NCBI RefSeq assembly: GCF_027594865.1
Contig: NZ_CP089391.1
Span: forward strand, 5,362,501 to 5,426,500
Direction of reading: 5' to 3'
Origin: Bradyrhizobium xenonodulans
GTDB taxonomy: Bacteria > Pseudomonadota > Alphaproteobacteria > Rhizobiales > Xanthobacteraceae
DNA: 64,000 nucleotides
The notes beneath the pieces are model-generated. The model was not told where the DNA came from and searched no databases. It saw nothing but the letters and a program-made list of their open reading frames with translations. How positions within the stretch are numbered: the stretch's first letter is position 1; every line of letters starts with the position of its first letter. Position numbers and translations under genes: made by a program. Positions 62,912 to 64,000 of this stretch are shown in pieces.

Positions 62912-64000
62912 TCATTTGTGAATTGGCGTAGCGCCTGCGCCGCAATCGATCGTGCGCGCCTCGGTTGGCGTCGCAAGGACGAACACCGTACGCAACCCCC
63001 ACCGAGTTGCGCGGCTACACAGCTCCTCGTCCGTCGTTGGCTGGGACACAGAGTCGGGCCCGTAGGAGGGAAAGCCGTAATTGGGCTCGTTGCGGCACTC
63101 GGGTGCTATTGGACTGAGTCCTCTGATCATCGGCGCGCCGAGCAGCGCAGGAATGAACAGCGAGCCAGTGCGGCAATCCCGGAGGTGCGACCAGAACGGC
63201 ACGTTTTCCGGCGGAATGAATACGGCGCTGCGCGGGGTTTCGGCAAGTCCGGCGTCGAGCAGCGTCTTGATCGACTGTGCACGCGGCAAGCGAGCCACGT
63301 CGGCTGCGAACGCGCGGCGTGTCCCGCTGACCGGGAACAGAAGCGTGTCGAGGCGACGCCGCGTCGATCCCCCCACATCGGTGGCGCTCCCGAAATAACC
63401 GCTCGTGCGATGCGCGAGATCTGCCAACGCCTCGCCGACGACGATGGGACTTCTGATTTTCTGGGGCGTATCGAGCGTCGCGAGCACGAGGGCGGCAACG
63501 AGGAGCTCCGGCCTGAACAGGTTCGGCACCTTGCCCTCAAGCCAGGGGCCGGCATAGGCGACGACGAAGACGACCGCGGCGAGCGCCCCGACGTGGATGA
63601 AGTAGTAGGCCGAGCCGCCGGTGATCGCCAGCAGCAGGCTCGGCGTGCTGGCCGCGAACGCCATGATTGCAAACGACTCGGCGCAGAGACGGTCGGCGCG
63701 CTGTCCAGCGATCCACACCGCGACGGCGACACACAGCAACACGATGTTCGAGACGAGCATCGGCCAGCCCGCCTCGGGATATTCGTTCATGATGCTGAAC
63801 GGATCGATCATCTCCAGGCGTCCACCCATCGCCCTGACGATGACCCACGCTCCCACCGCAGCCAGCACAACAGCCGCGGCTGCGGAGACCCACAGCGTCA
63901 TCGGCCTCAGGCCGATCTGGCGGAGCAGCAAGTATCCGGCAGCAGGCAGGAACACGACGCCCACCGACACTTTCGACGCCTCCATCAGCAATCCCGCGGC
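62912..64000 (-). CDS. Multi-pass membrane protein of unknown function, 5' end missing
   Basis: The visible 362 residues continue past the window end in the same frame. The N-terminal half has five or six hydrophobic segments (for example LWVSAAAAVVLAAVGAWVIV, YYFIHVGALAAVVFVVAYA), and the C-terminal 200 residues are hydrophilic with six Cys (C-x3 pairs in RDCRTGS, PECRNEP, ELCSRAT, IDCGAG). The overall organisation resembles membrane glycosyltransferases (GT39/ArnT-like) but no catalytic motif is seen in this part. It lies 39 bp upstream of the carbamoyltransferase gene, so one operon is likely. Confidence 0.6.
   Translation of the reverse strand, partial: AAGLLMEASKVSVGVVFLPAAGYLLLRQIGLRPMTLWVSAAAAVVLAAVGAWVIVRAMGGRLEMIDPFSIMNEYPEAGWPMLVSNIVLLCVAVAVWIAGQRADRLCAESFAIMAFAASTPSLLLAITGGSAYYFIHVGALAAVVFVVAYAGPWLEGKVPNLFRPELLVAALVLATLDTPQKIRSPIVVGEALADLAHRTSGYFGSATDVGGSTRRRLDTLLFPVSGTRRAFAADVARLPRAQSIKTLLDAGLAETPRSAVFIPPENVPFWSHLRDCRTGSLFIPALLGAPMIRGLSPIAPECRNEPNYGFPSYGPDSVSQPTTDEELCSRATRWGLRTVFVLATPTEARTIDCGAGATPIHK

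Overview
The window is a 64 kb, GC-rich, densely packed chromosomal segment. Gene content and style point to an alphaproteobacterium of the Bradyrhizobium/Nitrobacteraceae group: a rhizobial-type LPS core glycosyltransferase (LpsB/LpcC-like), several liv-type ABC importers, an AhcY with the long alphaproteobacterial form, TPR/cyclase/CHAT signalling proteins, and dispersed palindromic intergenic repeats of the kind common in that group. The genus is inferred from these features and no alignment was run. I saw no rRNA, tRNA, CRISPR array, transposase or prophage genes.

Layout. (1) 1-14.7 kb is an envelope polysaccharide region: the tail of a flippase-like membrane protein, a WecA/MraY-type sugar-phosphate transferase, a sugar epimerase, a glycosyltransferase, a FlaA1/WbpM-like epimerase/dehydratase, an O-antigen ligase, hldE, hldD, waaF, an LpsB/LpcC-type core glycosyltransferase, galE and an MsbA-type ABC exporter. 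Together they cover ADP-heptose synthesis, core assembly, O-antigen synthesis and ligation, and lipid export. (2) 14.7-19.1 kb holds an FAH-family hydrolase, an NTF2-like protein, a clear molybdenum storage protein pair (mosB-mosA), an LpxO-type lipid A hydroxylase and a 51-residue small protein. (3) 19.2-24.1 kb is a LysR regulator divergent from an SDR-tautomerase-MFS operon, followed by a flavin monooxygenase. (4) 24.2-28.4 kb is a SAM-cycle block: an HTH-methyltransferase fusion, metK and ahcY on one strand. (5) 28.5-36.3 kb has a TPR-metacaspase and a liv-type importer operon whose last gene is a MetE C-terminal-domain protein. (6) 36.8-39 kb has a small lipoprotein, purU and a HemD-like protein.

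(7) 39-48 kb, all on the minus strand, carries a TPR-CHAT protein, a zinc-ribbon/cyclase/ATPase/TPR protein, a CxxC redoxin and a second class III cyclase. It looks like a signalling neighbourhood. (8) 48.3-60.3 kb has an MFS transporter, a Crp/Fnr regulator, a second liv-type importer interleaved with an acyl-CoA synthetase, an AGE-family epimerase and a PaaK-like ligase. This suggests uptake and CoA activation of an organic acid. (9) 60.6-64 kb has a small secreted Cys-repeat protein, a NodU-type carbamoyltransferase and a membrane protein cut by the window end.

The points most worth a second look are the mosBA pair, the liv-MetE-like operon, the HTH-methyltransferase upstream of metK/ahcY, the CHAT/cyclase/redoxin neighbourhood, and several palindromic elements placed inside operons.
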